Below the pieces are notes generated by a model that was not told where the DNA came from, did no database searches, and was given only the letters and a program-made list of their open reading frames with translations. Made by a program: the position numbers and the translations under genes. 46,060 nt of DNA, from positions 1 to 46,060 of the forward strand of contig DAOPZJ010000017.1 in NCBI GenBank assembly GCA_035353335.1, in the 5' to 3' direction. How positions within the stretch are numbered: position 1 is the stretch's first letter; each line of letters opens with the position of its first letter. Below are positions 25,400 through 33,501 of this stretch, piece after piece. The DNA comes from Oscillospiraceae bacterium (lineage in GTDB: Bacteria > Bacillota > Clostridia > Oscillospirales > JAKOTC01).

Positions 25400-26425
25400 C
25401 TATATGAATAAACAAGCGTCGCCGAATGAATAAAAACGGTATTCTTCCTCAATGGCGTGTTGATAGGCTTTCAACGTGTTCTCTCTGCCCGCAAACGCCG
25501 AAACCAACATAATCAGCGTGCTCTCCGGCAGATGAAAATTTGTAATCAACCCGTCGATGACGCCGAATTGATATGGCGGGTAAATGAAAATATCTGTAAA
25601 GCCGATGTCATTTATAATTTTGCCGTATTTCCGATACACCGATTCCAGTGTTCTGCAGCTTGTAGTTCCGACCGAGATCACTCGTCCTCCGGACTGTTTG
25701 GTGCGGTTTATCGTCTCTGCCGCTTGTTCGGGCAGCACATAATATTCCGTGTGCATCAAATGTTTCGTAATGTCGTCTTCCTTTACGGGACGAAACGTAC
25801 CGACACCGACATGCAAGGTAAGATATGCGATCGAAACGCCTTTATCTTCAAGCGATTTTAAAAGTTCGGGCGTAAAATGAAGCCCCGCAGTAGGTGCGGC
25901 TACCGAACCGGGTTCTCGGCTGTAAACAGTTTGATAACGGTCGGGATGATTTAAATGCTCGTGAATATAATGGGGCAGGGGCATTTCGCCGATCTTGGCG
26001 AGCAACTCCATAAAGTTGCCGGCGTAGAATAGTTTTACCAAACGATTACCATTATCCAACACTTCCAAAACAGTTGCGCGCAGTTCATCGTCCCCGAAAA
26101 TGAATTCCGCACCGGGTATCGCTTTTTTGCCGGGTTTGGTCAATACCTCCCATGTATCATTTCCTCGATCACGAAGAAGCAAAAATTCGATTTTACCTCC
26201 GCCTGTGGCGGTTTTTCCATAAATTCTCGCAGGCAGTACTTTGGTGTCATTTAACACCAGACAATCGCCTTTATTTATAAATTCGCCGATTTCATAAAAT
26301 CGCCGATCTTGGTATTCTCCCGTGTTTTTATCGACGACAAGAAGCCGGGAAGCTGAACGGTCAGCGATGGGGGTCTGTGCGATTCGCTCAGGCGGGAGAT
26401 CATACCAGAAGTCATGTTTGTGCAT
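25400..26425 (-). CDS. queA: S-adenosylmethionine:tRNA ribosyltransferase-isomerase
   Basis: The start ATG 26423-26425 gives 341 residues, the family length, with a modest GGGG site. An ATG 20 codons upstream is also in frame but adds no family-like sequence. Family segments are F-W-Y-D-L-P-P-E-R-I-A-Q, D-T-K-V-L-P-A-R, V-A-A-P-T-A-G-L-H-F and L-H-V-G-V-G-T-F-R-P-V. QueA moves ribose from SAM onto preQ1-tRNA to form epoxyqueuosine. It is paired with tgt in one operon. No preQ1 synthesis genes are in the window. Confidence 0.94.
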   Translation of the reverse strand: MHKHDFWYDLPPERIAQTPIADRSASRLLVVDKNTGEYQDRRFYEIGEFINKGDCLVLNDTKVLPARIYGKTATGGGKIEFLLLRDRGNDTWEVLTKPGKKAIPGAEFIFGDDELRATVLEVLDNGNRLVKLFYAGNFMELLAKIGEMPLPHYIHEHLNHPDRYQTVYSREPGSVAAPTAGLHFTPELLKSLEDKGVSIAYLTLHVGVGTFRPVKEDDITKHLMHTEYYVLPEQAAETINRTKQSGGRVISVGTTSCRTLESVYRKYGKIINDIGFTDIFIYPPYQFGVIDGLITNFHLPESTLIMLVSAFAGRENTLKAYQHAIEEEYRFYSFGDACLFI

Positions 26426-26572
26426 TTTAAGCCCCGTTTTCCGTTTGACATTGATGCGTTTAGATGATAAAATACTGTCAATCAAAATATCGGCCGCATA
26501 TACTTATTTTGCGGCGCTTTGATTATACAATACAAAAAAGAAAAACACAATCGGCAGAGGAACCGAGATGAA

Positions 26573-26598
26573 AGTTTGAAAAATAGATTTTTCAAACT
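26573..26598 (+). promoter_or_regulatory. Inverted repeat in the asd leader
   Basis: AGTTTGAAAAA (26573-26583) and its perfect complement (26588-26598) form an 11-bp stem with a 4-base loop, ending 8 bases before the asd ribosome site (AGAAGG). A second short stem, GCCGCA/TGCGGC, lies near 26495-26515. It could be an attenuator-like or regulator-binding element; no known riboswitch shape is recognised. Confidence 0.4.
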
Positions 26599-26624
26599 AA
26601 ATATACAGAAGGATGGTCTTGAAT

Positions 26625-27704
26625 ATGAAAACCTATCGAGTGGGCATTTTGGGATGCACGGGCATGGTCGGACAGCGCTTTTGCTGCTTGCTGGCAAAAC
26701 ACCCTTGGTTTAAAATCACTGCGATAGCAGCCAGCCCCCGTTCCGCCGGTAAAAAATACGCTGCGGCGGTCGGCGAACGTTGGGCGATGCCCTGCGAAAT
26801 CCCCACAGAAGTCGAGGATATGACTGTGCTTGACGCATCAGATATCAAGACCGTTACATCGATGGTCGATTTCGTGTTCTGCGCCGTCGATATGAAAAAA
26901 GATGAGATCAAAGCGCTCGAGGAGGCCTATGCCAAAGCTGAGTGTCCGGTGATTTCGAACAATTCAATCAATCGCACCGTCGGAGATATTCCGATGATTA
27001 TTCCGGAACTCAACCCTCACCATGCCGATATTATCCCGATTCAACGCAAACGCCTTGGCACCAAAAAAGGTTTTATTGCGGTGAAATCCAATTGTTCGAT
27101 CCAAAGCTATATCCCCGCTTTGATGCCGCTCGATCCCGTCTACGGGCTCAAAGATGTGTTGGTTTGCACCTATCAGGCAATTTCCGGCGCGGGCAAGACC
27201 TTTGACTCCTTCCCCGAGATGGTCGACAACGTGATTCCGTATATCGGCGGCGGCGAAGAAGAGAAGAGCGAGGTCGAACCGCTCAAAATTATGGGTAAAA
27301 TCATCGACGGTAAAATCGTACCCTCTTCAAACGTCAACATCACCGCGCAATGCATCCGCGTACCGGTCACCGATGGTCATTTAGCGGCGGTATTTGCACG
27401 TTTTGAAAAGAAACCAGACCTCGATCAGATTAAAAAGATTTGGTACGAATTCACCGCAGAACCGCAAAAACTCCATCTTCCGTCGGCTCCGAAACAGTTT
27501 TTGCACTATTTCGAAGAACAGGATTATCCCCAGATCAAACTGCACCGCGATCTCGAAAACGGCATGGCGGTTTCAATCGGCCGTCTGCGCGAGGATTCTC
27601 AGTACGATATCAAATTTATCGGTCTTTCCCATAATACCCTGCGCGGGGCAGCGGGCGGCGGCGTCCTGTGCGCCGAACTGCTCTGCGAAAAAGGATATAT
27701 CTGA
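26625..27704 (+). CDS. asd: Aspartate-semialdehyde dehydrogenase
   Basis: I choose ATG 26625, because AGAAGG sits at a workable distance; the ATG at 26613 touches the ribosome site. The 359-residue enzyme has G-C-T-G-M-V-G-Q-R-F at the N-terminus, the active-site cysteine C157 in K-S-N-C-S-I-Q, and H-P-W-F in the early helix. These features mark the branch otherwise known from archaea and fungi rather than the common E. coli type. It reduces aspartyl phosphate to the semialdehyde used by DapA. It opens the asd-dapA-dapB cluster. Confidence 0.93.
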   Translation: MKTYRVGILGCTGMVGQRFCCLLAKHPWFKITAIAASPRSAGKKYAAAVGERWAMPCEIPTEVEDMTVLDASDIKTVTSMVDFVFCAVDMKKDEIKALEEAYAKAECPVISNNSINRTVGDIPMIIPELNPHHADIIPIQRKRLGTKKGFIAVKSNCSIQSYIPALMPLDPVYGLKDVLVCTYQAISGAGKTFDSFPEMVDNVIPYIGGGEEEKSEVEPLKIMGKIIDGKIVPSSNVNITAQCIRVPVTDGHLAAVFARFEKKPDLDQIKKIWYEFTAEPQKLHLPSAPKQFLHYFEEQDYPQIKLHRDLENGMAVSIGRLREDSQYDIKFIGLSHNTLRGAAGGGVLCAELLCEKGYI

Positions 27705-27715
27705 GCAAAGCATTG

Positions 27716-27737
27716 GGGCGATCCTGTGTGATCGCCC
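27716..27737 (+). other. Intercistronic hairpin between asd and dapA
   Basis: GGGCGATC (27716-27723) and GATCGCCC (27730-27737) form an 8-bp stem with a 6-base loop in the 57-bp gap. No T run follows, so it is more likely an mRNA stability or processing element than a terminator. Confidence 0.5.
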
Positions 27738-27761
27738 ATAAATCTACATAGGAGTGATCTT

Positions 27762-28655
27762 ATGAAAAAGCTGATTTTCAAAGGCGCGGGCGTCGCCATT
27801 GTCACACCGTTTAAACCAGACGGCAGTATCAATTTTGATGTCTTTTCAAAACTGATTGAATTTCAAATCGCAAACGAAACCGATGCAATTATCGTATGCG
27901 GCACAACCGGTGAGTCGGCAACCATGACAAATGACGAACAGGCGCGGTGCATAGAATTCGTTGTCAAAAAAGTGAACGGGCGGGTACCGGTCATCGGCGG
28001 TGCAGGCACCAACAACACCGCACATGCACTGGAGCTGGTAAAAACCGCAGCCGGATTAGGCGTTAATGGTATTTTAAGCGTGACGCCGTATTATAATAAA
28101 ACTACGCAGGAAGGGCTTTATCGCCATTTCACCGCGATTGCGGACGCCGCGGGTGATGTTCCGGTCATTGTTTATAATGTGCCGGCCAGAACCGGGCTGA
28201 ACATCATGCCCGAGACCTATGCCCGCCTCGCCAAGCACCCGAACATCAACTCGATCAAAGAGGCTAACGGCAATTTACCTGCAACGATAAAGACCCTCGA
28301 TTTATGCGGTGACGAAGTCTATATCTACAGCGGCGAAGATACCGTGATTATCCCGATGCTCTCAATCGGCTGCATGGGCGTTATCTCGGTGCTTTCCAAC
28401 ATCTGCCCAAAAGAGACGCACGACATGTGCTCACTATGGTTTGCGGGCAAAGTCGAGGAATCTGCAAAACTGCAAATCAAATACAGCGACCTTGTCGCGG
28501 CGTTATTTTGCGAGGTCAGTCCAATTCCTGTCAAAACAGCGCTTAAACTCATGGGCTATGAGGTCGGAGATTGCCGGCTTCCGTTATGTGAGATCGGCGA
28601 GAGCGCGAAAAAACAACTTGTCGCATCAATGCAAAAGTTCGGCCTGATCGGCTGA
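27762..28655 (+). CDS. dapA: 4-hydroxy-tetrahydrodipicolinate synthase
   Basis: This 297-residue aldolase-type barrel has the Schiff-base lysine K166 in S-I-K-E-A-N-G, the catalytic triad members T48/T49 (C-G-T-T-G-E-S) and Y138 (V-Y-N-V-P-A-R-T-G), and Y-Y-N-K-T-T-Q. It condenses aspartate semialdehyde with pyruvate. Its product is the branch point between lysine/peptidoglycan (DapB) and spore dipicolinate (DpaAB, also in this window). AGGAG lies ahead of the ATG. Confidence 0.95.
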   Translation: MKKLIFKGAGVAIVTPFKPDGSINFDVFSKLIEFQIANETDAIIVCGTTGESATMTNDEQARCIEFVVKKVNGRVPVIGGAGTNNTAHALELVKTAAGLGVNGILSVTPYYNKTTQEGLYRHFTAIADAAGDVPVIVYNVPARTGLNIMPETYARLAKHPNINSIKEANGNLPATIKTLDLCGDEVYIYSGEDTVIIPMLSIGCMGVISVLSNICPKETHDMCSLWFAGKVEESAKLQIKYSDLVAALFCEVSPIPVKTALKLMGYEVGDCRLPLCEIGESAKKQLVASMQKFGLIG

Positions 28656-28715
28656 ACGTAGTTGTCAATATCAGTGCCTTTTAATAAAGTCGAATGCAGC
28701 CTGAGTTGGAAATTG

Positions 28716-28724
28716 TGATATAAT
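28716..28724 (+). promoter_or_regulatory. Extended -10 promoter element ahead of dapB
   Basis: TGA-TATAAT (28716-28724) lies 59 bases before the dapB ATG in the 128-bp dapA-dapB gap. The -35 position has no good match, so a secondary start relying on the extended -10 is plausible. Confidence 0.5.
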
Positions 28725-28783
28725 ATTCATTCTTGTCCGGATTGCGTTATTCGTATCCAGATTCGAAAGGACGTAAATGAACA

Positions 28784-29542
28784 ATGACGGGAATACTCAT
28801 CAGCGGTGTCAACGGAAGAATGGGGTCAATGGTTGCGGAAGTTGTCTCTTCCCGCAAGGACTGCTTTGTCTGCGCGGGAATGGATATCAATACTGCCAAA
28901 AAACAGGATTTTATGGTTTTTGCACCGGGGAAATATGAGGGCGAAGCCGATGTCATCATCGACGCTTCTTTTGTCGATGGCACACCGGCACTGCTGGAAT
29001 ATGCAATCCGCCGCAATTTGCCGTTAGTCATCATGACAACGGGTCATAACGATGCACAGATGGCATTAATCAATGAAGCTGCAGCAAAAATCCCGATATT
29101 TAAAAGCGGTAATATGTCGGTTGGGATTAACATCCTTTCCACACTTGTCAAAAAGACCGCAGAAATAATCGGAGAGACCTTTGACATAGAAATCGTTGAA
29201 GCACACCATAATAAGAAGGTTGATGCGCCGAGCGGAACCGCGCTGATGCTTGCAAAATCCGCAAGTGAAGGCCTGAAGGAGATGCCGGTTTACACTTATG
29301 ACCGGCATCTGCAGAAAAAAGCCAGAGACCACGAGGAGATCGGCATTCACAGCATCCGCGGCGGTACGATTATCGGCGACCATTCGGTAATTTTCGCCGG
29401 AGAAGATGAAGTTTTGACACTTTCCCACAGCGCCGGCAGCAGAAAAATGTTTGCTGCGGGCGCAGTCAATGCCGCGTTGTTTTTGGTTCAACAAAAACCC
29501 GGTCTGTATGATATGAACAATTTAATCGGAGGACTTTTATAA
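28784..29542 (+). CDS. dapB: 4-hydroxy-tetrahydrodipicolinate reductase
   Basis: The 252-residue enzyme has the N-terminal NAD(P) loop G-V-N-G-R-M-G (8-14), the catalytic pair H141-H142 with K145 (E-A-H-H-N-K-K) and the substrate loop D-A-P-S-G-T-A. It reduces the DapA product to tetrahydrodipicolinate for lysine and diaminopimelate. The ribosome site AAAGGA is about 12 bases from the ATG, slightly long. A lipoprotein gene starts 2 bp after its stop. Confidence 0.95.
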   Translation: MTGILISGVNGRMGSMVAEVVSSRKDCFVCAGMDINTAKKQDFMVFAPGKYEGEADVIIDASFVDGTPALLEYAIRRNLPLVIMTTGHNDAQMALINEAAAKIPIFKSGNMSVGINILSTLVKKTAEIIGETFDIEIVEAHHNKKVDAPSGTALMLAKSASEGLKEMPVYTYDRHLQKKARDHEEIGIHSIRGGTIIGDHSVIFAGEDEVLTLSHSAGSRKMFAAGAVNAALFLVQQKPGLYDMNNLIGGLL

Positions 29543-29544
29543 AT

Positions 29545-30264
29545 ATGAAAATGAGCTTGCATTTGATAATGAAAAAGGTTTTTATTTTTGTTGTTTTATT
29601 TGCTGTAGTCATATTATCCGGCTGCTCAAAAGTTTCGGTTTCGAAGGTTTCGGAGGCATCAAAAGCCTCGGCGGTATCTAATAACAGTAGAGTTTCCTCA
29701 GTGAGATCGACGCTAAGTTCTCCTTCAAGCGGTGTTTCTCTTACCAATGAAAACTCATTTGAAGTCAACTTGATGACGACTACCGACTGGCAGGCGTTTG
29801 AGGATGCCGGCAGTTCCGGAAAAAAAGCCTTTGCATTATCTTTTCCTGATAACTGGATCCGCGATGCCGAGGGCGCTTCCACTTTCCATGATAAAAACAC
29901 CGGCATCAAAGTTTTCGAAGCTGTGGCGGTGGTAAAACTATCTGCAGGATTTGATTTCACCGGTAGCTTTTTAAAGAAGAACTTCGAAGACTCGTTAGCC
30001 GGTACTTCGGTGATCGGTGAAATTAAGATTGGGAAATTGGCAACGTCAAATGGTGAAAAGACTTACGCGATGGTCATCCAAAGCGTTGTTCCGGAGGGCG
30101 GGGGAGAAATCCGAATTGATCGCTGGTACCCTTATTTTTGTGTGATCGTTGACGGCGATTATGCTTACAGCATGCAGTTTTATAGTTTGGCCGATCCGAC
30201 TTCGGGCAGTAACGGTTCTGCGTTATTCCTTGATATTTTGAAAACATATAAGGGTATTTCTTAA
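29545..30264 (+). CDS. Putative lipoprotein following dapB
   Basis: This 239-residue protein has a signal peptide with a hydrophobic core and lipobox V-I-L-S-G-C (Cys at about 27), a repetitive Ser/Val/Lys linker (about 28-75) and a compact 160-residue external domain that I do not recognise. The ATG is 2 bp from the dapB stop and shares the GGAGG there, about 12 bases upstream; an internal ATG at 29569 is an alternative start. Coupling to dapB suggests co-transcription, but no functional link to lysine synthesis is evident. Confidence 0.75.
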   Translation: MKMSLHLIMKKVFIFVVLFAVVILSGCSKVSVSKVSEASKASAVSNNSRVSSVRSTLSSPSSGVSLTNENSFEVNLMTTTDWQAFEDAGSSGKKAFALSFPDNWIRDAEGASTFHDKNTGIKVFEAVAVVKLSAGFDFTGSFLKKNFEDSLAGTSVIGEIKIGKLATSNGEKTYAMVIQSVVPEGGGEIRIDRWYPYFCVIVDGDYAYSMQFYSLADPTSGSNGSALFLDILKTYKGIS

Positions 30265-30378
30265 AAAAGTTGCACAGATAAATTTTTACAAATTATGCAC
30301 ATTTCATAAAATTCATCCCAAAAAAGCCCATAAATGCTGAAAATTTACAATAATAAACAGATCGGCTTAATGCACCTG

Positions 30379-30407
30379 TTGACAAGGTGAGAGCTTTGTG
30401 ATACTAT
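30379..30407 (+). promoter_or_regulatory. Promoter and structured leader of the zinc-ribbon gene
   Basis: TTGACA (30379-30384), a 17-bp spacer and TACTAT (30402-30407) with a TG extension. The 100-base leader to the ATG at 30514 can form CGCAT/ATGCG and GTGTG/CACAC hairpins (about 30411-30470). Nothing else is seen in the 249-base gap. Confidence 0.75.
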
Positions 30408-30513
30408 TTTCGCATGCCACTGATCGAATGCGAATGTGTTCCCTTGGTGTGTTTCACACGGGTGTCAATGCTGTTGTATCCGCAGGGCAAATTATTTAAA
30501 GCGAGGAAAATCC

Positions 30514-30786
30514 ATGTACGAAGACAAAACTCTTATTTGCAAAGATTGCGGCGCTGAGTTCGTGTTTACAGCTGGTGAACAGGAATTCTATGCTACCAAA
30601 GGCTTTGTAAACGAACCGCAGAGATGCAAGTCCTGCCGTGACAACCGCAAGAATGCCGCCAGAGGTGAGCGCGAGATGTATGATTGCACCTGCGCAGAGT
30701 GTGGCGCTACGTGCAAAGTTCCGTTCAAGCCGCGTGACGACCGTCCCGTGTATTGCAGCGATTGCTTTGCCAAGAGAAAGGCCTAA
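30514..30786 (+). CDS. Small double zinc-ribbon protein
   Basis: I start at ATG 30514 (GCGAGGAAAA upstream), giving 90 residues. An in-frame ATG at 30436 lies inside the structured leader. The first half has C-K-D-C-G-A-E-F-V-F-T-A-G-E-Q-E-F-Y and C-K-S-C; the second has C-A-E-C-G and Y-C-S-D-C. These are two CxxC pairs per ribbon and a pattern common in Clostridia and Thermotoga (zf_Tbcl-type). The function of the family is not established; nucleic-acid or ribosome binding is a guess. A strong promoter and terminator make it a single-gene unit with probable high expression. Confidence 0.85.
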   Translation: MYEDKTLICKDCGAEFVFTAGEQEFYATKGFVNEPQRCKSCRDNRKNAARGEREMYDCTCAECGATCKVPFKPRDDRPVYCSDCFAKRKA

Positions 30787-30803
30787 TCGCCTAAAATGCA
30801 TTT

Positions 30804-30836
30804 AAAGGCCCTGCCGAAAAGCAGGGCCTTTGCGTT
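30804..30836 (+). terminator. Strong terminator of the zinc-ribbon gene
   Basis: An 11-bp perfect stem AAAGGCCCTGC (30804-30814) / GCAGGGCCTTT (30821-30831) with a 6-base loop, then GCGTTTTT. Confidence 0.88.
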
Positions 30837-30869
30837 TTTAACGATGCTGATTCCTCCGTTGAAAACGGT

Positions 30870-31097
30870 TTATTCATATCCTTTTTGGCTGTTTTTCGAT
30901 TCATCCTTGATTTCTTCCCGCATGTCTCTTAAGGCAGCGCTGCGGCGTTTGTTTTTATCTTCAAGTTCATTTTTAGTCTTTTGTTCGTCGCTCTTTGCCA
31001 TCATATCGCGGGCTGCTTCCATATTGCTCAGTGTGCTCGTAATGGCTTTTTGAATTTTTGTCGCATTATCTCTTCGATCATCCGGTTTGCTTTTCAT
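30870..31097 (-). CDS. tlp: Small acid-soluble spore protein, Tlp family
   Basis: The sequence K-P-D-D-R-R-D-N-A-x-K-I-Q at the N-terminus, N-M-E-A-A-R-D-M-M in the middle and R-E-E-I-K-D-E near the end matches the Tlp pattern (K-P-D-D-R-S-D-N, N-I-E-A-A). The protein is highly charged and helical. I favour ATG 31095-31097 (75 residues, GAGGAG about 12 bases upstream); an ATG at 31136 would give 88. Tlp proteins accumulate in the forespore and are usually controlled by sigma-G. I could not find a convincing sigma-G promoter. Confidence 0.78.
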   Translation of the reverse strand: MKSKPDDRRDNATKIQKAITSTLSNMEAARDMMAKSDEQKTKNELEDKNKRRSAALRDMREEIKDESKNSQKGYE

Positions 31098-31209
31098 ATC
31101 TGCTATATGCTCCTCTTCCTTAAATAAGGTTTTCATGAATAATTGTTTCCGTTGTTTACATTAAAATACGAGGAAGAATTTAAAATCATAAGTTGAGAAA
31201 ATGACCGTG

Positions 31210-33342
31210 CTATACAATTTTGTAGCTTTTTGATTGAAATATCGATTTAAAATCCGATTCTCCCCGGAAATCAATATGAATAGTTCTGTCTCTCCGGCAG
31301 GCTGTGATGTCCAAAACGAGACCACACCAGGCAATATTTGTGACTTTTATAAAATCCAAGCATTCCGGAATGTTCGGTTCAATCGTCACATGATCGGCTT
31401 TGGGTTTATATCCTAAGAACCCGTAGAGGATGGACTGCATTGGCAGTAAAGACTCAAAGAACTCCGAAGTAATGCCCAAACCTCCGCCTACATTGCCGCC
31501 CTGCAAATTCAGCTTTTTACTTTCATAATAGGGTTTATATCCTCCGGATCTGCAGACCTCATCATACCAGTCGAGAATTTCGACTAACCGCTGCCAGGCG
31601 TCATCAGCTCCGTATGTCTTAATCCTTGCCATCAGGTCGAAATAGGAAAACGCGAGTGCAGCGCCTCCGTTTTGTATCTGTTCACCGAACTTTAAATCAT
31701 CGGCGTTATAGCCGAAAAACCAATAATCGCGGTTATTAATCGTGTTGATAAGCGGCGCAAAAGTATAGCGATAGATTTCCGATCCCTGTGCAGCATCACC
31801 ATCTAACATGCGTCTTCCGCTGATCCAATCCATCACCGAGCGAAAATGCTCTTCGGTTGAAAGCCCGGAATGCAGAATTTCCAAATTCGAAAGAATATTA
31901 CCCACATCGTGGGCGATACCGTGGATATCGATCCCGCTGACAAAACGTCCGGTTTTGTTGTTGAAAAAGAGCTCGTTGGCTTTCTGTCTGACATCTTCCC
32001 GATGACTGATTAAAAAATCCGGATCATACGCCAGATAATCCTCCTCAATATTCCATTCGGGATGCTTTAGAATCATCTTTTCAATATCGATCATCTGACC
32101 CAGTGCGTCGTAATAATAAGCCGTGGCATATGCGTCGTAATAGCCGTACGGCAAAATATCCAGCCAATTGTTCGGGATGCTGCCGCTGCAGTCCCTGGCA
32201 CGTTTTCCTGAGCTGTCGGTCCGGATGGGGCTTGTGCCGTCGTGACCCACCCAGGTGGTCTTCACAACATTTTCTTCGAGCGTGTGGTGGTCATGCATAA
32301 ATCCCCGCAGTGCAAGCCGCATACGGGTAATATTACGTCGCAGAAAGTCGAGGTCTCGGGTCTGATTAAAATAATCTGCGCAGCCCTTTAAATAGCTCGT
32401 GTTATTGATATTATGCCTGGTGTCATAATGCGAAAACAAAGCAATCACGGTCAATACGCCACCCGGTTCACGGTTTCCGAGTGATATACGCAGTTTTTTA
32501 ATGATCCCTTTCCATCCCGGATGCCGATAAAGCGGCAGCATTGGGTAGGATCGATCAACAACATCCTCATCGTTCTTCAGCTCGTCCCGGTTGGGGCAAG
32601 GTGTAAAGTACATTTTATTTACAGCTGTATAATCCTCGTCATTTTCGGTTTGCCATTCCAAATACGGCTCGTTGTAGCTGATATTCTCTCCGTACCAGCG
32701 AATCTGCATAAACGGCGTCTGGCGGGTATCGATTCGGCAGTCCGGCGTGGTAAAAGATGCGAAAGATTTATTCACGCTCAGGTGAAGTCCCTCTCTGTCA
32801 ACGTCCTTGTTATCGAAACCATAATTGGTGAAACCTTTATCGTCAGTCAGATTCTTCGGACTGAAAGCCATTCCGTTCGGCGTCCCGTGTTCACCAGGTT
32901 GATTGTGAAAAGAAAAATGCCATCCAAAGCCACCGTCACCGCTTGTCCAGAGCGGAAAAGGCCATGCGCGGTTGTGAGTATAAAAGACCCCTTGCCGCGT
33001 CTCGACATAGCCGTCCGGCCCGATTTGGCGGGTCAGAAGCGACTTTTTCCACAATGTCTGCATTCTGTGTCGGATATTATCGGTCTCTACTGCTGGCCAC
33101 AACTCGCATTGGCACATCCAATCGTCCCAGAGGGTGGCTTTCGGGCCGCTGGGAAGCTCCGGATACATCGGAAAGCCGTCGTACCCTTTGAGCCAGACGT
33201 CCCACTCAGGACCGTAGGGCAGGGCATGCTGCCACATCAGATTGCGGGCGAGTTCGGAATATCGTTGCTTGTCCCCGAGGAAAAAACGCGGGAAATCCTC
33301 CGGCGGCGGCACGGGTTTATCGGCATTTTTATATTGCTTCAT
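31210..33342 (-). CDS. Large six-hairpin (alpha/alpha-barrel) glycosidase-like protein
   Basis: This 710-residue protein has no signal peptide and is probably cytoplasmic. Aromatic-rich segments such as Y-G-P-E-W-D-V-W-L-K-G, L-W-D-D-W and W-F-G-Y-N-A and the helical C-terminal two thirds with repeated hairpins (Y-Y-Y-D-A-L, G-G-A-A-L-A-F-S-Y-F-D) suggest a six-hairpin glycosidase. A late beta region (G-Y-K-P-K-A-D-H-V-T-I-E-P) recalls the C-terminal sheets of GH78/GH94-like enzymes. I cannot assign a GH family or substrate. AAGGAG precedes the ATG. It is a single-gene unit. Confidence 0.72.
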   Translation of the reverse strand: MKQYKNADKPVPPPEDFPRFFLGDKQRYSELARNLMWQHALPYGPEWDVWLKGYDGFPMYPELPSGPKATLWDDWMCQCELWPAVETDNIRHRMQTLWKKSLLTRQIGPDGYVETRQGVFYTHNRAWPFPLWTSGDGGFGWHFSFHNQPGEHGTPNGMAFSPKNLTDDKGFTNYGFDNKDVDREGLHLSVNKSFASFTTPDCRIDTRQTPFMQIRWYGENISYNEPYLEWQTENDEDYTAVNKMYFTPCPNRDELKNDEDVVDRSYPMLPLYRHPGWKGIIKKLRISLGNREPGGVLTVIALFSHYDTRHNINNTSYLKGCADYFNQTRDLDFLRRNITRMRLALRGFMHDHHTLEENVVKTTWVGHDGTSPIRTDSSGKRARDCSGSIPNNWLDILPYGYYDAYATAYYYDALGQMIDIEKMILKHPEWNIEEDYLAYDPDFLISHREDVRQKANELFFNNKTGRFVSGIDIHGIAHDVGNILSNLEILHSGLSTEEHFRSVMDWISGRRMLDGDAAQGSEIYRYTFAPLINTINNRDYWFFGYNADDLKFGEQIQNGGAALAFSYFDLMARIKTYGADDAWQRLVEILDWYDEVCRSGGYKPYYESKKLNLQGGNVGGGLGITSEFFESLLPMQSILYGFLGYKPKADHVTIEPNIPECLDFIKVTNIAWCGLVLDITACRRDRTIHIDFRGESDFKSIFQSKSYKIV

Positions 33343-33374
33343 AAATGTCTCCTTGATGGATTCAAGATAATTTT

Positions 33375-33403
33375 ACTATAGCATTTCACATCTTTCGAGT
33401 CAA
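33375..33403 (-). promoter_or_regulatory. Promoter of the glycosidase-like gene
   Basis: Minus-strand TTGACT (33398-33403), a 17-bp spacer and TATAGT (33375-33380) with a TG extension, about 30 bases before the ATG. Confidence 0.75.
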
Positions 33404-33433
33404 CGCATCCCGGATCACATAATTCTGTTTGAA

Positions 33434-33462
33434 TTGAAAACCGATTAAATGTGTGTTATGAT
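33434..33462 (+). promoter_or_regulatory. Promoter of nrdG
   Basis: TTGAAA (33434-33439), a 17-bp spacer and TATGAT (33457-33462), 39 bases before the nrdG ATG. Confidence 0.7.
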
Positions 33463-33501
33463 AAACATATAAGATTTTTATAAAGCGATGGGAGAGAAAC
33501 C

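Noticed and set aside
26558..26572. A GAGGAACCGAG stretch in the asd leader resembling the T-box core (GTGGAACCGCG)
   Set aside because: No specifier stem, too little leader length, and no GC-rich terminator overlapping the motif; similarity is over 11 bases only.
26486..26624. Lysine riboswitch before asd
   Set aside because: The region is shorter than a lysine riboswitch aptamer and lacks its conserved multi-stem core.
32521..33381. A 286-codon plus-strand frame opposite the glycosidase gene
   Set aside because: It is a shadow frame: no ribosome site, no domain, and it lies wholly within the well-supported minus-strand gene.
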